A stretch of DNA of 64,000 nucleotides from the NCBI RefSeq assembly GCF_025452235.1, contig NZ_CP104964.1, forward strand, positions 434,001 to 498,000. The letters are read 5' to 3'. How positions within the stretch are numbered: the stretch's first letter is position 1; the number at the start of each line of letters is the position of its first letter. The notes under the pieces are model-generated. The model did not search any database. It was not told the origin of the DNA and saw nothing but the letters and a program-made list of their open reading frames with translations. This document shows positions 17,925 through 26,244 of the stretch, one piece after another. The translations under genes were made by a program, and so were the position numbers. The DNA is from Devosia neptuniae (GTDB taxonomy: Bacteria; Pseudomonadota; Alphaproteobacteria; Rhizobiales; Devosiaceae).

Positions 17925-19058
17925 ATGCCAACGATCAACCTGCGCGGAGCGCAAAAGAACTACGGTGCCAATTCGGCCAATGCCGTGACGGATCTGGACC
18001 TCGATATTGGCGACGGCGAGTTCATGTGCCTGCTCGGCCCTTCGGGCTGCGGTAAGACCACAACGCTGCGCATGATTGCCGGGCTCGAAAACCTTTCCGG
18101 CGGGGAAATCCATATCGGTGACCGCATGATGGATTCGGTCACCCATGGCGTCTTCGTGCCGCCCGAAAAGCGGGAAATGGGGCTGGTATTCCAGAGCTAT
18201 GCGCTGTGGCCGCATCTGACCATTGAGCGCAACACCGATTTCGGCCTGCGCCTGCGCAAGGTTCCCAAGGCCGAGCGTGAAGCGCGAGTCGATAAGGTGA
18301 TGCGGGCGCTCGATATCGAGAAATACCGCGACCGCTATCCCTCTCAATTGTCGGGCGGGCAGCAGCAGCGCGTGGCTCTGGCGCGCATGCTAGCGGTCAA
18401 TCCTGGCGTGCTGCTGCTCGATGAGCCGCTGTCCAATCTGGATGCACGGTTGCGGCTCGAAATGCGGGCGGAGCTCAAACGTATCCATGCCGAGTTCAAA
18501 ACGACGATCGTGTTCGTCACTCATGACCAGTGGGAAGCGATGACGCTGGCCACCACGATCGCTGTGATGAGCGAGGGCACATTGCAGCAGATGGGCACGC
18601 CCGACGATATCTACGAGCGACCGGCCAACCGGTTCGTGGCCGAATTCGTCGGCAGCCCGCCGATCAATATTCTGGACCTGATGGCCGATAAGCGCAGCGC
18701 GTCGGCGCAGGCCATGGGCGCGTTCCTCAGTGAACGCTATGCCAGCCTGGGCGATGTCGGCTCGGTCGGGTTGCGGCCCGAGGCTCTGCGGATCGACGAG
18801 GACGCATCGGCGGTTCCCGCCACGGCGTTCCAGCTGCCGGCAACGGTCACCGGCATTCTGCCGACCGGCGGCAATTGGATTCTCGAATTGCGCAGCGGCG
18901 ATGGCACGCTGTTCCTCACCACCCATGAAGCGCCGGAAATCGCAGTGGGTGCCGCGGTGGCCGTCTGGGCCAAGCCCAAGGCGCTGCATGTGTTTGACCG
19001 CAAAGGCCAGCGCCTCGACGCTGCCGACCGGTTGATGCGCACGCCCAAGGCCAGGTGA
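17925..19058 (+). CDS. ABC transporter ATPase (AfuC/FbpC/UgpC type)
   Basis: A 377-residue ATPase. Walker A GPSGCGKTTT, Q-loop VFQSYALWPH, signature LSGGQQQRVALAR, Walker B VLLLDEPLSNLD and H-loop VFVTHD are all intact. The C-terminal 130 residues form a TOBE-type regulatory domain (VGLRPEALRID). It would energise the double permease at the inner face of the membrane. GGGAGG overlapping the permease stop is its ribosome site. Confidence 0.93.
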   Translation: MPTINLRGAQKNYGANSANAVTDLDLDIGDGEFMCLLGPSGCGKTTTLRMIAGLENLSGGEIHIGDRMMDSVTHGVFVPPEKREMGLVFQSYALWPHLTIERNTDFGLRLRKVPKAEREARVDKVMRALDIEKYRDRYPSQLSGGQQQRVALARMLAVNPGVLLLDEPLSNLDARLRLEMRAELKRIHAEFKTTIVFVTHDQWEAMTLATTIAVMSEGTLQQMGTPDDIYERPANRFVAEFVGSPPINILDLMADKRSASAQAMGAFLSERYASLGDVGSVGLRPEALRIDEDASAVPATAFQLPATVTGILPTGGNWILELRSGDGTLFLTTHEAPEIAVGAAVAVWAKPKALHVFDRKGQRLDAADRLMRTPKAR

Positions 19059-19084
19059 CAACGAAGATAATCGGAGACGCCTTG

Positions 19085-20197
19085 ATGACGAAGACCGTTA
19101 CGACCGCGATCCTGACCAGCCTTGTGGCCCTGTGCTGCGCGCGCCCCATTCTGGCGCAAGAGAGCGCCGAGCTTGAAGCGATGATTGCCGCCGCCAAGGG
19201 CGAGCCGCCTATCACCGTCTATGCGGTGACCGGCAAGATCGTTGAAACCGCTCAGACTTTCACCGCCAAATATGGCGTCACCGCCGAAGGCAAGAAGGTC
19301 TCCGAAGCCGACCAGATCGAGCTGCTGCTGCGCGAGCATCAGGCCGGCAACAGCACGGGCGACGTGACCGTGGCCGCCGATGTGGCGGCGGTGATGGGGC
19401 AATTGGTGCCCGAAGGCGTGGTGGAGAATTTTGTGCCGCCCGATCTGGCGCCCAATATCGCGGCGCCCTTGCAGGACCCGCTGGTGCTGGTCACCGACCC
19501 CCATGTCTGGACCTATAATACCGAGGCTTATGAAACCTGCCCCGTCACCAATATCTGGCAGCTAACGGAGCCCGAATGGAGCCGCAAGGTTGCGATGCTC
19601 GATCCGCTGGTCAAGCCCGCCTATGCAGATTGGTTCAACCAGCTCGAGACCAATCATGACGCCGAAATGGCGTCGGCTTATGAAGTGCTCTACGGCAAGC
19701 CACTGGTCACCGACGAGAAAAGTGCGACGGCGGCCTGGGTCAAGGCCTATGCGGAAAACCAGCCGCTGGTGGCTGACTCTTCGGCCGTTGCTGATGCCAT
19801 CGGTGCGCCGGGGCAGGCCGAGCCCTATTTCGGCATCAGCTCGGTCGCCAAATATCGGGACAATACCGAAAAAGGCTACAAGCTGGGTATTTGCAGCGGC
19901 ATGCAACCCTTTGCCGGCTGGCTCTATCCCGGCTTTGGCATGGTCGCAGCAGGCACCGACAGCCCCAATGCCGCGCGGCTCTTCATCCACTATTTGCTGA
20001 CCGAAGAGGGTATCGCGCCCCAGACCATTGACGGCAAGATTTCGTCCAATAGCACCATTGCGCCCAACCCCGAGGAGGCCTCGGGCGTCGCCGCTGTGAT
20101 GGGCGAATTGATGGCCTATGACACCACGACGGCCAAGCTCGATTTCGAGCTGCGCCAGGACTGGCAGGATTTCTGGCGCATCCACTACTCGCGCTAG
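19085..20197 (+). CDS. Periplasmic binding protein 1 of the operon
   Basis: A 370-residue extracellular solute-binding protein of the Fe3+/phosphosugar cluster, with signal peptide MTKTVTTAILTSLVALCCARPILA. Shared landmarks with the next two genes are EAMIAAAKGEPPITVY..TGKIVE, FTAKYGV, DVTVAADVAAVMGQL, DPHVWTYNTEAYETCPVTNIWQLTEPEW, and a C-terminal QDWQDFWRIHYSR. The start at 19085 has GGAG at 19073; an earlier GTG at 19055 overlaps the ATPase stop. It diverges most from the other two paralogues (e.g. ITVYAVTG where they have ITxYDSTG), suggesting a different ligand. Confidence 0.88.
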   Translation: MTKTVTTAILTSLVALCCARPILAQESAELEAMIAAAKGEPPITVYAVTGKIVETAQTFTAKYGVTAEGKKVSEADQIELLLREHQAGNSTGDVTVAADVAAVMGQLVPEGVVENFVPPDLAPNIAAPLQDPLVLVTDPHVWTYNTEAYETCPVTNIWQLTEPEWSRKVAMLDPLVKPAYADWFNQLETNHDAEMASAYEVLYGKPLVTDEKSATAAWVKAYAENQPLVADSSAVADAIGAPGQAEPYFGISSVAKYRDNTEKGYKLGICSGMQPFAGWLYPGFGMVAAGTDSPNAARLFIHYLLTEEGIAPQTIDGKISSNSTIAPNPEEASGVAAVMGELMAYDTTTAKLDFELRQDWQDFWRIHYSR

Positions 20198-20269
20198 CAG
20201 CAGGTTCGCCGCCCCGCACACAAGCCGAATGGCATGGCGGGGCAGGGGATGATGAGGGAGGAGAGGACG

Positions 20270-21388
20270 ATGTTGAATTTGAAACAAGCGGGGGTGCTGG
20301 TCACCAGTCTTGCCGCACTGCTCGCTGTGACGCCAGCTTTGGCGCAGGAGGCGTTTGATCTGGATGCGCTGATCACGGCGGCCAAGGGCGAGGAACCGAT
20401 CACTGTCTATGACAGCACCGGCAAGATCGTTGAAATGGCTGACAATTTTACCGCCAAATATGGCGTCAAGGCCGTGGGCACCAAGGTCAAGGCGACCGAT
20501 CAGCTCGAAATGATCATTCGGGAGGCCCAGGCCAACAATGTGCAGGGGGACGTCTCGATTATCAGTGATGCGCCGGCCGCGATGGCGCAATTAGCGCCGC
20601 AGGGCTTTGTCACCAGCTGGTTGCCGCCGGACCTGGCCGGCAAGATTGCGCCGGAATATCAAGACCCGCTGGTCGTGGTCACCAGTGCCAATGTGTGGGT
20701 CTACAATACGGCACTCTACGATGCCTGTCCGATCAGTAATATCTGGCAGCTGACCGAGCCCGAATGGAAGGGCAAGGTCGCCATGCAGGACCCGCTCAAC
20801 AAGGCGTCCTATGTGGACTGGTTCAACCAGACCCAGGCGCATGGCGATGCGCAGGTGGCGGCGGCCTATAAAGAGCAATACGGCAAGGACCTCGATACCA
20901 GTGGAGAAAGCGCGATGGCCCAATGGGTCAAGGCGCTAGCGGCCAATGGGCCGCTGTTGACCGATGCCGATGCGGCGGCTGCTGAAGCCGTCGCGGCGCC
21001 GGGGCAGTCGGAGCCTTTTGTGGGGCTCGTGAGCTCGGCCAAGTTTCGCGACAACGCGGAAAATGGTTTTACGCTGGGCCTGTGTAGCGAGCTAAAGCCT
21101 TGGCTTGGCTGGATGTATCCCGGCGTCGGGGTGATCACGGCTGGGAGCAATAGTCCCAACGCATCCAAGCTTTTCATCCACTACGTCATGACTGCCGAGG
21201 GCATCGCGCCCCAGGCGGAAGACGGGAAAATGTCGACCAATCAAGATGTTGGTCTGCCTGCCGATGAGCCTTCCGGGATCGGGGCGGTGCTGGATCGGGT
21301 GTTTCCCTACAGCATGGCGACGAGTCTGGACGATTGGGATGCCCGCCAGGATTGGCAGGACCTTTGGCGCCTGAACTACGCCAAGTGA
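20270..21388 (+). CDS. Periplasmic binding protein 2 of the operon
   Basis: A 372-residue paralogue of the neighbouring binding proteins. Signal peptide MLNLKQAGVLVTSLAALLAVTPALA, then LDALITAAKGEEPITVYDSTGKIVEMADNFTAKYG. It keeps NVWVYNTALYDACPISNIWQLTEPEW and the QDWQDLWRLNYAK end. A strong site (AGGAGAGG) precedes the ATG at 20270, so translation is independent of gene 1. It is clearly closer to binding protein 3 than to 1. Confidence 0.9.
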   Translation: MLNLKQAGVLVTSLAALLAVTPALAQEAFDLDALITAAKGEEPITVYDSTGKIVEMADNFTAKYGVKAVGTKVKATDQLEMIIREAQANNVQGDVSIISDAPAAMAQLAPQGFVTSWLPPDLAGKIAPEYQDPLVVVTSANVWVYNTALYDACPISNIWQLTEPEWKGKVAMQDPLNKASYVDWFNQTQAHGDAQVAAAYKEQYGKDLDTSGESAMAQWVKALAANGPLLTDADAAAAEAVAAPGQSEPFVGLVSSAKFRDNAENGFTLGLCSELKPWLGWMYPGVGVITAGSNSPNASKLFIHYVMTAEGIAPQAEDGKMSTNQDVGLPADEPSGIGAVLDRVFPYSMATSLDDWDARQDWQDLWRLNYAK

Positions 21389-21404
21389 CAGTGAGGACAT
21401 GCAG

Positions 21405-22511
21405 ATGAACAAGTTATCAATCGCCGCACTGCTATTGGGCGTGAGCGTTCTGGGCGCCCCGGTCATGGCGCAGGAATTCAATCTCGATGCGCTGATCGAA
21501 GCGGCAAAAGCCGAGCCGCCGATCACCATCTATGACAGCACGGGCAAGATCGTGGATATGGCCGAAGCCTTCACCGCCAAATATGGCGTGCAGGCGACGG
21601 GGCAGAAAGTGTCGGCCAATAGCCAGCTCGAAATGATCATCCGCGAAGCGCAGGCCAATAACGTGGCGGGCGACGTGGCGCTGATCACCGATGCGCCGGC
21701 GGCTTTGGCGCAATTGCTGCCGCAGGGGATCGTGGAAAGCTGGGTGCCGGTGGATATGACCGACAAGATCCCGGTCTATTTCCGCAATCCGCTGGCGATT
21801 TCGACCAATGCCAATGTGTGGACCTACAATACCGAGGTGTATGATAGCTGCCCGGTGAGCAATATCTGGGAACTGACCGAGCCCAAATGGAAGGGCAAGG
21901 TGGCCTTTGTCGATCCACTGACCAAAGGCACCTATACCGACTGGTTCAACCAGATGCAGACGCATGCCGACCCCGAACTGGCGGCGGCTTATAAGGCCCA
22001 TTTCGGTACGGATCTGGATGTGAGCGGGGAGACGGCGACCCAGCAATGGGTCAAGGCCTTCGCGTCGAACGGGCCGCTGGTGACCGATGGCGATGATCCG
22101 GTGTCGGAAGCAGTGGGTGCGCCGGGGCAGGCGGAGCCATTCTTTGGCCTGATGAGCTCGGCCAAGTTCCGCGACAATGAGGACAAGGGCTATAAGCTGG
22201 GCCTTTGCGCCGAGATGACCCCCTGGGTGGGCTGGACCTATACCAAGCTGGCCCTGATCGCCACCGGCACCGACAGCCCCAGCGCCGCACGGCTCTTCGT
22301 CCACTATATCCTGACCGAAGAGGGCATCGCCCCGCAGGTGGCCGACGGCAAGATGTCGACCAATAGCGAAGTGGGCATTCCCGCCGACGAGCCCTCGGGG
22401 TTGGCCGAGCATGTCGCGGCTTTGTTCCCCTATGACGCCAGCACAGGCCTAGACGACTGGGACACGCGGCAGGACTGGCAGGATTTCTGGCAGATGAATT
22501 ACCGCAAATAA
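21405..22511 (+). CDS. Periplasmic binding protein 3 of the operon
   Basis: A 368-residue paralogue with signal peptide MNKLSIAALLLGVSVLGAPVMA and the same landmarks (PPITIYDSTGKIVDMAEAFTAKYG, NVWTYNTEVYDSCPVSNIWELTEPKW, QDWQDFWQMNYRK). GAGG at 21393 fits the ATG at 21405 better than the ATG at 21399. Only 16 bases separate it from binding protein 2. The permease-ATPase pair thus appears to be served by three receptors. Confidence 0.9.
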   Translation: MNKLSIAALLLGVSVLGAPVMAQEFNLDALIEAAKAEPPITIYDSTGKIVDMAEAFTAKYGVQATGQKVSANSQLEMIIREAQANNVAGDVALITDAPAALAQLLPQGIVESWVPVDMTDKIPVYFRNPLAISTNANVWTYNTEVYDSCPVSNIWELTEPKWKGKVAFVDPLTKGTYTDWFNQMQTHADPELAAAYKAHFGTDLDVSGETATQQWVKAFASNGPLVTDGDDPVSEAVGAPGQAEPFFGLMSSAKFRDNEDKGYKLGLCAEMTPWVGWTYTKLALIATGTDSPSAARLFVHYILTEEGIAPQVADGKMSTNSEVGIPADEPSGLAEHVAALFPYDASTGLDDWDTRQDWQDFWQMNYRK

Positions 22512-22555
22512 GCCTCACCCCATCGGCTGGGATCGCCTCCACGATCCGAGCCTAC

Positions 22556-22580
22556 GGTCCCCGGAACTGTTCCGGGGACC
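22556..22580 (+). terminator. Strong hairpin between transporter and phosphatase genes
   Basis: A perfect inverted repeat with 12-bp arms (GGTCCCCGGAAC and GTTCCGGGGACC) around a single central base. No T-run follows and the next gene starts 22 bases later, so it is more likely an mRNA processing or partial termination site than a full stop of the operon. Confidence 0.5.
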
Positions 22581-22602
22581 ACTTCAAACCGCAAGAGTGT
22601 CC

Positions 22603-23481
22603 ATGACCAGCCCTAATGCCAAGCTACTCCCCCAGCCCAACCTGCTCGATGTGGCGCGCCGCGCTGCTTTGTTGGTGGGCAATCCGCTGCGGGCCGCGTT
22701 CCGCTCGGATATGGCGGTAGATTACAAGGTCGACCTGCATGACATCGTCACCGTGCATGACAAGCAGAGCGAGGTCAGTATTCGCGACTTCATCATGGGC
22801 GAAGTGCCGGATTCGACCTTTCTGGGCGAAGAGGGCGGCTCGATCGGCAATGGTAGAGTGCATTGGTATGTCGACCCGATCGATGGCACATCCAATTTTG
22901 CGCGGGGCATTGCCTTTTGGTGCGTGTCCATTGCCGCTGTGGTCGACGATGAAATCGTCGCTGGGGTGATCTATGACCCGATTGCCGAAAACCTGTTCAG
23001 CGCTGACCAGAGCGGCGCCTGGCTCAATGGCAAAGTGTTGCGCTCGCGTGCCGTGTCCGATGAGCGGCAGGCGACTTTGATCACCGGCTATCCCGTGTCG
23101 CGCGATTTCCGTATTGACGGGCGGGACGCGGCGCTGGCCGATCTTGGCGAGCTGACCGAGACATTTTCGACCATGCGGCGTCCTGGCAGCGCGGCGCTGA
23201 GCTTGGCCCATGTGGCCGCTGGCTGGGCGGATGCGGCGACGGGCTTTGGCGTCAATGCCTGGGACGTGACTGCGGCCATCCTAATCCTGCGGCAAGCGGG
23301 AGGGCATTATCAGGGATTGACCATGGGCAAGGTTGCCGAAGGGTCCCCCGATTTTCTTTGCCCCGGCTATATCGCCACGGGGCAGGGGGGCGATTATCCC
23401 ACCTTGCAGCGTATTGCCGAGGGGGTTTCGGCGCGCCGGCAACGCGCCAAGGACGACCTGCCCGGAGTTGATGTGAAATGA
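22603..23481 (+). CDS. Inositol-monophosphatase-family phosphatase 1
   Basis: A 292-residue cytosolic Mg2+-dependent phosphatase. Metal-binding motifs are FLGEEGGS (Glu), VDPIDGTSNFARG (the family DPIDGT motif) and, late, GVNAWDVTAAILILRQAGG (WD motif). Family members remove phosphate from inositol phosphates, sugar phosphates, histidinol phosphate or nucleotides. ATG at 22603; GTG two codons earlier is possible. It overlaps the next phosphatase gene by four bases, so the pair is co-translated. Sited after an ABC importer, it probably acts on the imported phosphorylated ligand. Confidence 0.9.
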   Translation: MTSPNAKLLPQPNLLDVARRAALLVGNPLRAAFRSDMAVDYKVDLHDIVTVHDKQSEVSIRDFIMGEVPDSTFLGEEGGSIGNGRVHWYVDPIDGTSNFARGIAFWCVSIAAVVDDEIVAGVIYDPIAENLFSADQSGAWLNGKVLRSRAVSDERQATLITGYPVSRDFRIDGRDAALADLGELTETFSTMRRPGSAALSLAHVAAGWADAATGFGVNAWDVTAAILILRQAGGHYQGLTMGKVAEGSPDFLCPGYIATGQGGDYPTLQRIAEGVSARRQRAKDDLPGVDVK

Positions 23482-24296
23482 ACGTGGTTATGGCTAGCCC
23501 CAGCGTGGCGGTCGATCTCGATGCGCGCCAGGCATTCTGTCTGGACCTGGTGCGTACGGCGGGCACTATCGCGCGCGATGGCTTTGTGCAGCGCTCGGAA
23601 GCCCAGATTGCCATGAAGGGACCGCAGGATTTTCTGACCGAAACGGATGCGGCGGTTGAACGCCATATCAAGGCACGGCTTGCCGAAGCTTTTCCGGAGG
23701 ACGGTTTTCTGGGGGAAGAGACTGGCGGGGTCGTTGTCGGTGAGCAAATCTGGGTAGTCGATCCGATCGACGGCACGGCCAATTTTGCCCGGCAGATTCC
23801 ACATTTCTGCATTTCCGTTGCTTTGGTATCGGGGGGCGAAACCGTGTTGGGCGCTATCTACAATCCAGCATTGGACGAGCTCTATTTTGCCCGGCGCGGG
23901 CAGGGGGCCGCGCGCAATGGCACCCCGATCTGGGTGGCCAGTACGACGCGGCCGGATGCGGCCTGTGTCGAACTGGGCTGGTCGACCCGGGTGCCGCAGC
24001 GTTTCTATCTCGATGCGCTGACCAAAATTCTGGACGACGGCGCCAATGTGCGCCGCGCCGCCTCGGGCGCGCTGGCGCTAGCCTATGTGGCCGATGGGCG
24101 CTCCGATGGTTATGCCGAGCTGCATATGCAGCCCTGGGATTGCCTGGCCGGTCTGCTGCTGGTGGAAGAAGCCGGCGGCGTGGTAGCGCCTTTTCTTGCT
24201 GTAGACGGGTTAGCGAAAGGCGGGGCGGTGCTGGCGGCAACGCCCGCCATTGCCGAGGCCATGAGCATCTCGACCGGCATTCAGCTGGTTGTTTGA
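23478..24296 (+). CDS. Inositol-monophosphatase-family phosphatase 2
   Basis: A 272-residue paralogue of the previous gene, starting within its stop (ATGA). Motifs: KGPQDFLTETDAAVE, FLGEETGG, VVDPIDGTANFARQ and MQPWDCLAGLLLVEEAGG, all intact, closer to canonical inositol-1-monophosphatase/SuhB proteins than the first copy. Two related phosphatases in tandem suggest two phosphate positions or two substrates are processed, which matches the three binding proteins upstream. Confidence 0.9.
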   Translation: MNVVMASPSVAVDLDARQAFCLDLVRTAGTIARDGFVQRSEAQIAMKGPQDFLTETDAAVERHIKARLAEAFPEDGFLGEETGGVVVGEQIWVVDPIDGTANFARQIPHFCISVALVSGGETVLGAIYNPALDELYFARRGQGAARNGTPIWVASTTRPDAACVELGWSTRVPQRFYLDALTKILDDGANVRRAASGALALAYVADGRSDGYAELHMQPWDCLAGLLLVEEAGGVVAPFLAVDGLAKGGAVLAATPAIAEAMSISTGIQLVV

Positions 24297-24303
24297 AACC
24301 GTG

Positions 24304-24331
24304 CCGGCAACGCTGCGGACTGCGTTGCCGG
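24304..24331 (+). terminator. Hairpin between phosphatase genes
   Basis: Perfect 10-bp arms, CCGGCAACGC and GCGTTGCCGG, with an 8-base loop, 8 bases after the second phosphatase stop. A second hairpin (GCCCGG, caaa, CCGGGC) follows at 24357-24372, just before the next ATG. Neither has a T-run; the pair could lower expression of the last gene. Confidence 0.45.
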
Positions 24332-24383
24332 ACCTTCTGCCAATTGAGTTCGCAATGCCCGGCAAACCGGGCCGGAGACTATC

Positions 24384-25007
24384 ATGGACCTTGCCTCGCC
24401 GCGCTATAACCGCCCCAAGCTCAGCCGCATCGTGGAGAATGTGGCGCCCTATGGCGTCGATATTTTCATCAGCGGCATGGAAGGCGCGAGCGATGTTGCG
24501 CTGCTGCGCGAGAATGGCATTTCAACCGTGGTCAATTGCGCGGTGAATCTGGATTTCAACTATGTCACCGAGCCGGCGGTGGAGGCCAACCAGTCCCAGA
24601 TCGGGCATGGCGCGGGGGCCATCCGCTATTACAAGCTGGGGCTGATCGATGGGCCGGGCAATCCCGAAACCATGATGCTGGCGGGCTATTATCTGCTGCA
24701 GGGGGCATTCAGCCAGATCCTGCCCGAGCGACCATCCTATCCGCGCCGCGAGCGGGGCAATGTCCTGGTCAATTGCCGGGGCGGGCGCAGTCGTTCGGTG
24801 ACGCTGGTGGCTCTATTCCTGCACCATGCCATGCCCGAAATGTTCCCCACCCTGGATATCGCGCTTGACCATGTGCGCACGAGGCGGCAATTGCGGCCTG
24901 ATGAATGGTTCGAGGCGCCCAAGCCCATGCTGATTGCATCGGCCCGCAAGGCCTCGGAATGGATTTCGCGCATCGACGCGGAAACCGGGGGCGGCAAACT
25001 GGCATGA
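24384..25007 (+). CDS. Dual-specificity (DSP-type) phosphatase
   Basis: A 207-residue protein with a cysteine-phosphatase fold. The signature C-x5-R occurs as VNCRGGRSRS (Cys131, Arg137), and GLIDGPGN offers Asp90 as general acid. The residue before the catalytic Cys is Asn, where the family normally has His; such variants can still be active. It is the last gene of the ABC-phosphatase operon and lies 14 bases from the convergent lacI stop. Role inferred: further dephosphorylation of the imported compound, or regulation of the pathway. Confidence 0.8.
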   Translation: MDLASPRYNRPKLSRIVENVAPYGVDIFISGMEGASDVALLRENGISTVVNCAVNLDFNYVTEPAVEANQSQIGHGAGAIRYYKLGLIDGPGNPETMMLAGYYLLQGAFSQILPERPSYPRRERGNVLVNCRGGRSRSVTLVALFLHHAMPEMFPTLDIALDHVRTRRQLRPDEWFEAPKPMLIASARKASEWISRIDAETGGGKLA

Positions 25008-25020
25008 CGAATGCCGGGGT

Positions 25021-26049
25021 CTAAGCAGCCGGACGCGGTAACACGGAGCGGCGCCAGATCGGCACCGGTTTAAACGGGGCAATAGTCTGTGCCCATTCTC
25101 CGGGCTCGGTTTGGGACAGTAACTGCACGATGTGCTCTACCATCTCATCGATAGGCTGACGGAACGTCGTCAACGCGTATGAGTCCCAGCCGGCCTGTTC
25201 GATGTCGTCGAACCCGACAATGCTGACATCCTGCGGCACGCTTAGCCCGAACGAATGCCGCACCGCATCCATGCATCCCAGTGCCAGCAGGTCGGTGACG
25301 CAGAATATGCCATCGGGCGCTGCGCTGCGGCTGAATAATTGCCGCGCGGCCTCGGCGCCCGCAGCGTATCCGGTAGGGCCCGCCTTGATGACCGGAATGG
25401 ACATACCATCCTGCGTGGCAGCGGCCGTGAACGCCTCCTCGCGCGCCATAAGACTGGGCGTGCCGGCAGTGGAGGAGACCACGGCGAGCCGCTGGCAGCC
25501 GGCGCGGCGTAGCATCAGATAGGCCTCCCGTGCATTCTCTGCGTTCTCGACAGCGACATTCACCGGGCCCTCGATATGGTCGCTGCGGTTGATCAGGATG
25601 ACCCGCTGGCCATTGGCGACGCAACTGGCGATCAGGGAGGCATCGGGGGTGCCGGAGAGTACGATGACGCCATCGGCGCGGAAATTGAGGGTCTGGCGCA
25701 GGGCGTTGGCGACGCTGCCCGCATCGCCCGTGGTGTTGATCACCATGCCGACCTTGCCGATGGTCTGCAATTGGCGGGTCATTTCGTCGAGCATGCGCGC
25801 CTGGTAGGGCGTGGGGATATCGGAAACGACAATACCCACGATATTGCTGCGCTCATGGGAGAGGCCGCGGGCCAGGTGATTGACGTGGTAACCGAGCATA
25901 TCGGCCGCATGCAGCACCTTCTTTCGGGTCGCGTCAGAGACGCTGGCCCCTTCCGTAAAGGTACGCGACACGGCCGAGCGCGAGACGCCCGCCAGCCGCG
26001 CGACCTCTTCGGCGCTCACAAAGCTGCGGTCTCTGGTATCCGTGCTCAA
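25021..26049 (-). CDS. LacI-family transcriptional regulator
   Basis: A 342-residue repressor-type protein. The N-terminal helix-turn-helix and hinge (VSAEEVARLAGVSRSAVSRTFTEGASVSDATRKKVLHAADMLGY) are followed by a periplasmic-binding-protein-like sugar domain (VGIVVSDIPTPY, GVIVLSGT, DGIFCVTDLLALGCMDAV, VSIVGFDDIEQAG). It is convergent with the ABC-phosphatase operon. Two TGCA-N6-TGCA palindromes lie upstream of its own start and two upstream of the operon, so it most likely represses both and responds to a sugar or polyol ligand. Confidence 0.92.
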   Translation of the reverse strand: MSTDTRDRSFVSAEEVARLAGVSRSAVSRTFTEGASVSDATRKKVLHAADMLGYHVNHLARGLSHERSNIVGIVVSDIPTPYQARMLDEMTRQLQTIGKVGMVINTTGDAGSVANALRQTLNFRADGVIVLSGTPDASLIASCVANGQRVILINRSDHIEGPVNVAVENAENAREAYLMLRRAGCQRLAVVSSTAGTPSLMAREEAFTAAATQDGMSIPVIKAGPTGYAAGAEAARQLFSRSAAPDGIFCVTDLLALGCMDAVRHSFGLSVPQDVSIVGFDDIEQAGWDSYALTTFRQPIDEMVEHIVQLLSQTEPGEWAQTIAPFKPVPIWRRSVLPRPAA

Positions 26050-26065
26050 TCAAACAACCTCATGC

Positions 26066-26079
26066 TGCACGCCCGTGCA
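26066..26079. promoter_or_regulatory. LacI-type operator candidate (lacI side, proximal)
   Basis: TGCACGCCCGTGCA, with the same 5-bp arms (TGCAC/GTGCA) as the proximal operon site. It sits 17 bases before the lacI start codon, where bound protein would block transcription or early elongation, implying autorepression. Confidence 0.6.
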
Positions 26080-26189
26080 TGGTCAACTTACTAACGTGCC
26101 GAACGCTCCTTGTCCAACGGCCACCGGATTGTATTTCAAACGTGTCGCAAGTTGGATGTTGACGCGTGATCGAAAGGACGTATCTCGTT

Positions 26190-26203
26190 TGCAATCGCGT
26201 GCA
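26190..26203. promoter_or_regulatory. LacI-type operator candidate (lacI side, distal)
   Basis: TGCAATCGCGTGCA fits TGCA-N6-TGCA, 124 bases from the proximal lacI site. Together with the pair at the operon promoter it gives two sites per promoter. Confidence 0.5.
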
Positions 26204-26244
26204 AGCAATCTGGATTTCTAACAGGTTTCAATGTCGTCAACAAT

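Noticed and set aside
16071..20197. Iron(III) uptake system
   Set aside because: The transporter class fits, but three linked phosphatases and a LacI regulator argue for a phosphorylated carbohydrate; no Fur-type box was noticed.
19562..20590. 342-codon minus-strand frame across two binding-protein genes
   Set aside because: Shadow of the GC-rich coding strand; repeats in it simply mirror the paralogous genes on the other strand.
25576..26094. 172-codon plus-strand frame over lacI
   Set aside because: Antisense to the LacI regulator; composition typical of a GC-skew shadow.
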